Shown here: piece by piece, positions 63,370 to 64,000 of the stretch
Layout: every line of letters starts with the position of its first letter
Numbering within the stretch: position 1 is the stretch's first letter
Origin: Limnohabitans sp. Jir72
GTDB lineage: Bacteria > Pseudomonadota > Gammaproteobacteria > Burkholderiales > Burkholderiaceae_C
NCBI RefSeq assembly: GCF_003063575.1
Contig: NZ_NESC01000013.1
Location: forward strand, 17,486 to 81,485
Reading direction: 5' to 3'
DNA length: 64,000 nucleotides
The notes under the pieces: generated by a model
Told to the model about the DNA's origin: nothing
What the model saw: only the letters and a program-made list of their open reading frames with translations
Databases searched by the model: none
Made by a program: the position numbers and the translations under genes

Positions 63370-63900
63370 ATGACGAAGTACGACGAGAAATTTAAAAAAT
63401 CTGTTGTTCAAGATTACTTAGCCGGTGGCGGTGGCTACACAAAGCTTTCTGCCAAGTACGGGGTCAATGATGGACAGATACGGCATTGGGTGGGCGCCTT
63501 TCTTCAAAACGGCGATAGTGGGCTAACCAAGAAGTCCAGTCATTACAGCGCTGAATTTAAGCTGCGTGTCCTAGAGCACATGTGGCGCGAAGAGCTTTCG
63601 TTTAACCAGACCATTCACTTGTTTGATCTGCGCGGGGGCACTGGAGTTGTCTCGGATTGGGAGCGCAAGTACCATGAGGGCGGTATCACAGCATTAGCTC
63701 CCAAGCCCCGAGGGCGCCCAAAACCGATGAAACCTCCCGAACCCACTACGCCCTCTAGCGAGCAGCCCGTGCAGGACAAAACGTTGCAAGAGCTGCAACG
63801 CGAAAATGAGTACTTGCGAGCGGAGGTGGCTTATCTAAAAAAGTTGGATGCCTTAGTTCGAGCCAAGCAGCAGGCTGCGCAGACAAAGCGAAAGCCCTGA
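63370..63900 (+). CDS. IS3-family transposase OrfA (two helix-turn-helix motifs)
   Basis: The product is 176 aa. Two HTH regions (about 8-55, VQDYLAGGGGYTKLSAKYGV; and about 62-115) are followed by a Lys/Pro-rich linker and a leucine-zipper-like C-terminus (LQELQRENEYLRAEVAYLKKL). This matches OrfA of the IS150 subgroup, which binds the IS ends and dimerises. OrfB overlaps in the -1 frame and is probably made as an OrfAB fusion by frameshifting at 63837-63843. The ATG at 63370 begins MTKYDEKF. Confidence 0.92.
   Translation: MTKYDEKFKKSVVQDYLAGGGGYTKLSAKYGVNDGQIRHWVGAFLQNGDSGLTKKSSHYSAEFKLRVLEHMWREELSFNQTIHLFDLRGGTGVVSDWERKYHEGGITALAPKPRGRPKPMKPPEPTTPSSEQPVQDKTLQELQRENEYLRAEVAYLKKLDALVRAKQQAAQTKRKP
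63837..63843 (+). other. Programmed -1 frameshift site A AAA AAG
   Basis: The heptamer lies in phase with orfA (CTA AAA AAG). After a -1 slip the reading frame is open through VGCLSSSQ... into ALIELRQHHPLATLLQVAEL, which is the start of OrfB. This is the standard way IS3 elements make the OrfAB transposase. Confidence 0.8.
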
Positions 63901-64000
63901 TCGAACTAAGGCAGCATCACCCCTTGGCCACTTTGCTCCAGGTGGCCGAGCTGCCTCGCAGCACGTTTTACTACCAAGTCAAGGCGCTGCAAAGGGATGA
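63842..64000 (+). CDS. IS3-family transposase OrfB, 5' part
   Basis: The -1 frame continues open to the window end, with ALIELRQHHPLATLLQVAEL and PRSTFYYQVKALQRD, the conserved N-terminal HTH_21-type segment of IS3 OrfB. The DDE catalytic core is beyond the edge. The exact start depends on frameshifting and the coordinate given is the slip point. Confidence 0.8.

Larger units (their letters stand above)
63319..64000 (+). mobile_element. IS3-family insertion sequence (IS150-type), left part
   Basis: The left end begins at or near 63319 (TGAACTGCACCCCAAAAGTT), a typical IS3-family terminal sequence. It contains complete orfA (63370-63900), an A6G slippery site and the start of orfB. The right end lies beyond the window, so the target duplication cannot be checked. 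It sits just after the Bug gene. Confidence 0.88.

Overview
The window is a chromosomal segment of a moderately GC-rich betaproteobacterium, most likely of the Comamonadaceae (a Limnohabitans/Rhodoferax/Polaromonas-like organism). The evidence is two orphan Bug/TctC-type solute-binding proteins, a fused isobutyryl-CoA mutase (IcmF), the pilBCD-coaE-zapD-yacG cluster, the ispB // rplU-rpmA-obgE-proB block, the yqgE-ruvX-pyrR-pyrB-pyrC' operon with an inactive PyrC, and GTAG-headed REP-like repeats. Genus-level placement is inference. Both window ends cut through genes: a Wzz-like gene on the left and an IS3-family element on the right.

Layout. (1) 1-9.8 kb, minus strand: a surface/biofilm locus with a three-gene type I secretion system (TolC-like, ABC exporter, HlyD-like), a Wza/KpsD-like SLBB exporter, an AlbA_2/HATPase regulator-like gene between 65-bp direct repeats, and the start of a Wzz-like gene. 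Two AT-rich intergenic islands lie here. (2) 10-16 kb: icmF, a Bug protein, a VOC protein, monothiol glutaredoxin and a lytic transglycosylase. (3) 16-22.8 kb: housekeeping genes proS, rppH, proB, obgE, rpmA, rplU, ispB. (4) 22.9-27.9 kb: type IV pilus/T2SS-type pilB (short), pilC and pilD, followed by coaE, zapD and yacG. (5) 27.9-38.3 kb: a c4-type dihaem cytochrome, then a plus-strand run of moxR, a membrane protein, a GNAT protein, a ParE/RelE-type toxin-antitoxin pair, an Abi-like membrane protein, a CoxE-like VWA protein, tamA and tamB. The toxin-antitoxin/Abi-like part looks like an accessory insert in a core operon. (6) 38.3-47.6 kb: a hybrid histidine kinase, tRNA-Arg(CCT) and a minus-strand RND efflux operon carrying rhodanese, DUF2892-like and AhpD-like genes, with a divergent ArsR regulator. 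(7) 47.7-51.3 kb: tRNA-Lys(TTT), a HIT hydrolase and a divergently arranged Fbp-like ABC transporter. (8) 51.4-57 kb: plsC-like, pyrC', hisC, pyrB, pyrR, ruvX and yqgE in one overlapping operon. (9) 57-64 kb: photolyase, rubredoxin, a ThiD-like kinase, hemL, a small outer-membrane protein gene broken by an in-frame TGA, a MarR/Bug divergent pair and the left part of an IS150-type IS3 element.

Most of the window is well-known core biology. The parts most worth a second look are the duplicated 5' ends around the AlbA_2 gene, the toxin-antitoxin/Abi-like insert in the MoxR-VWA operon, the thiol-linked RND operon, the low-GC hisC embedded in the pyr operon, the terminator-like hairpin at the IS left end, and the REP families.
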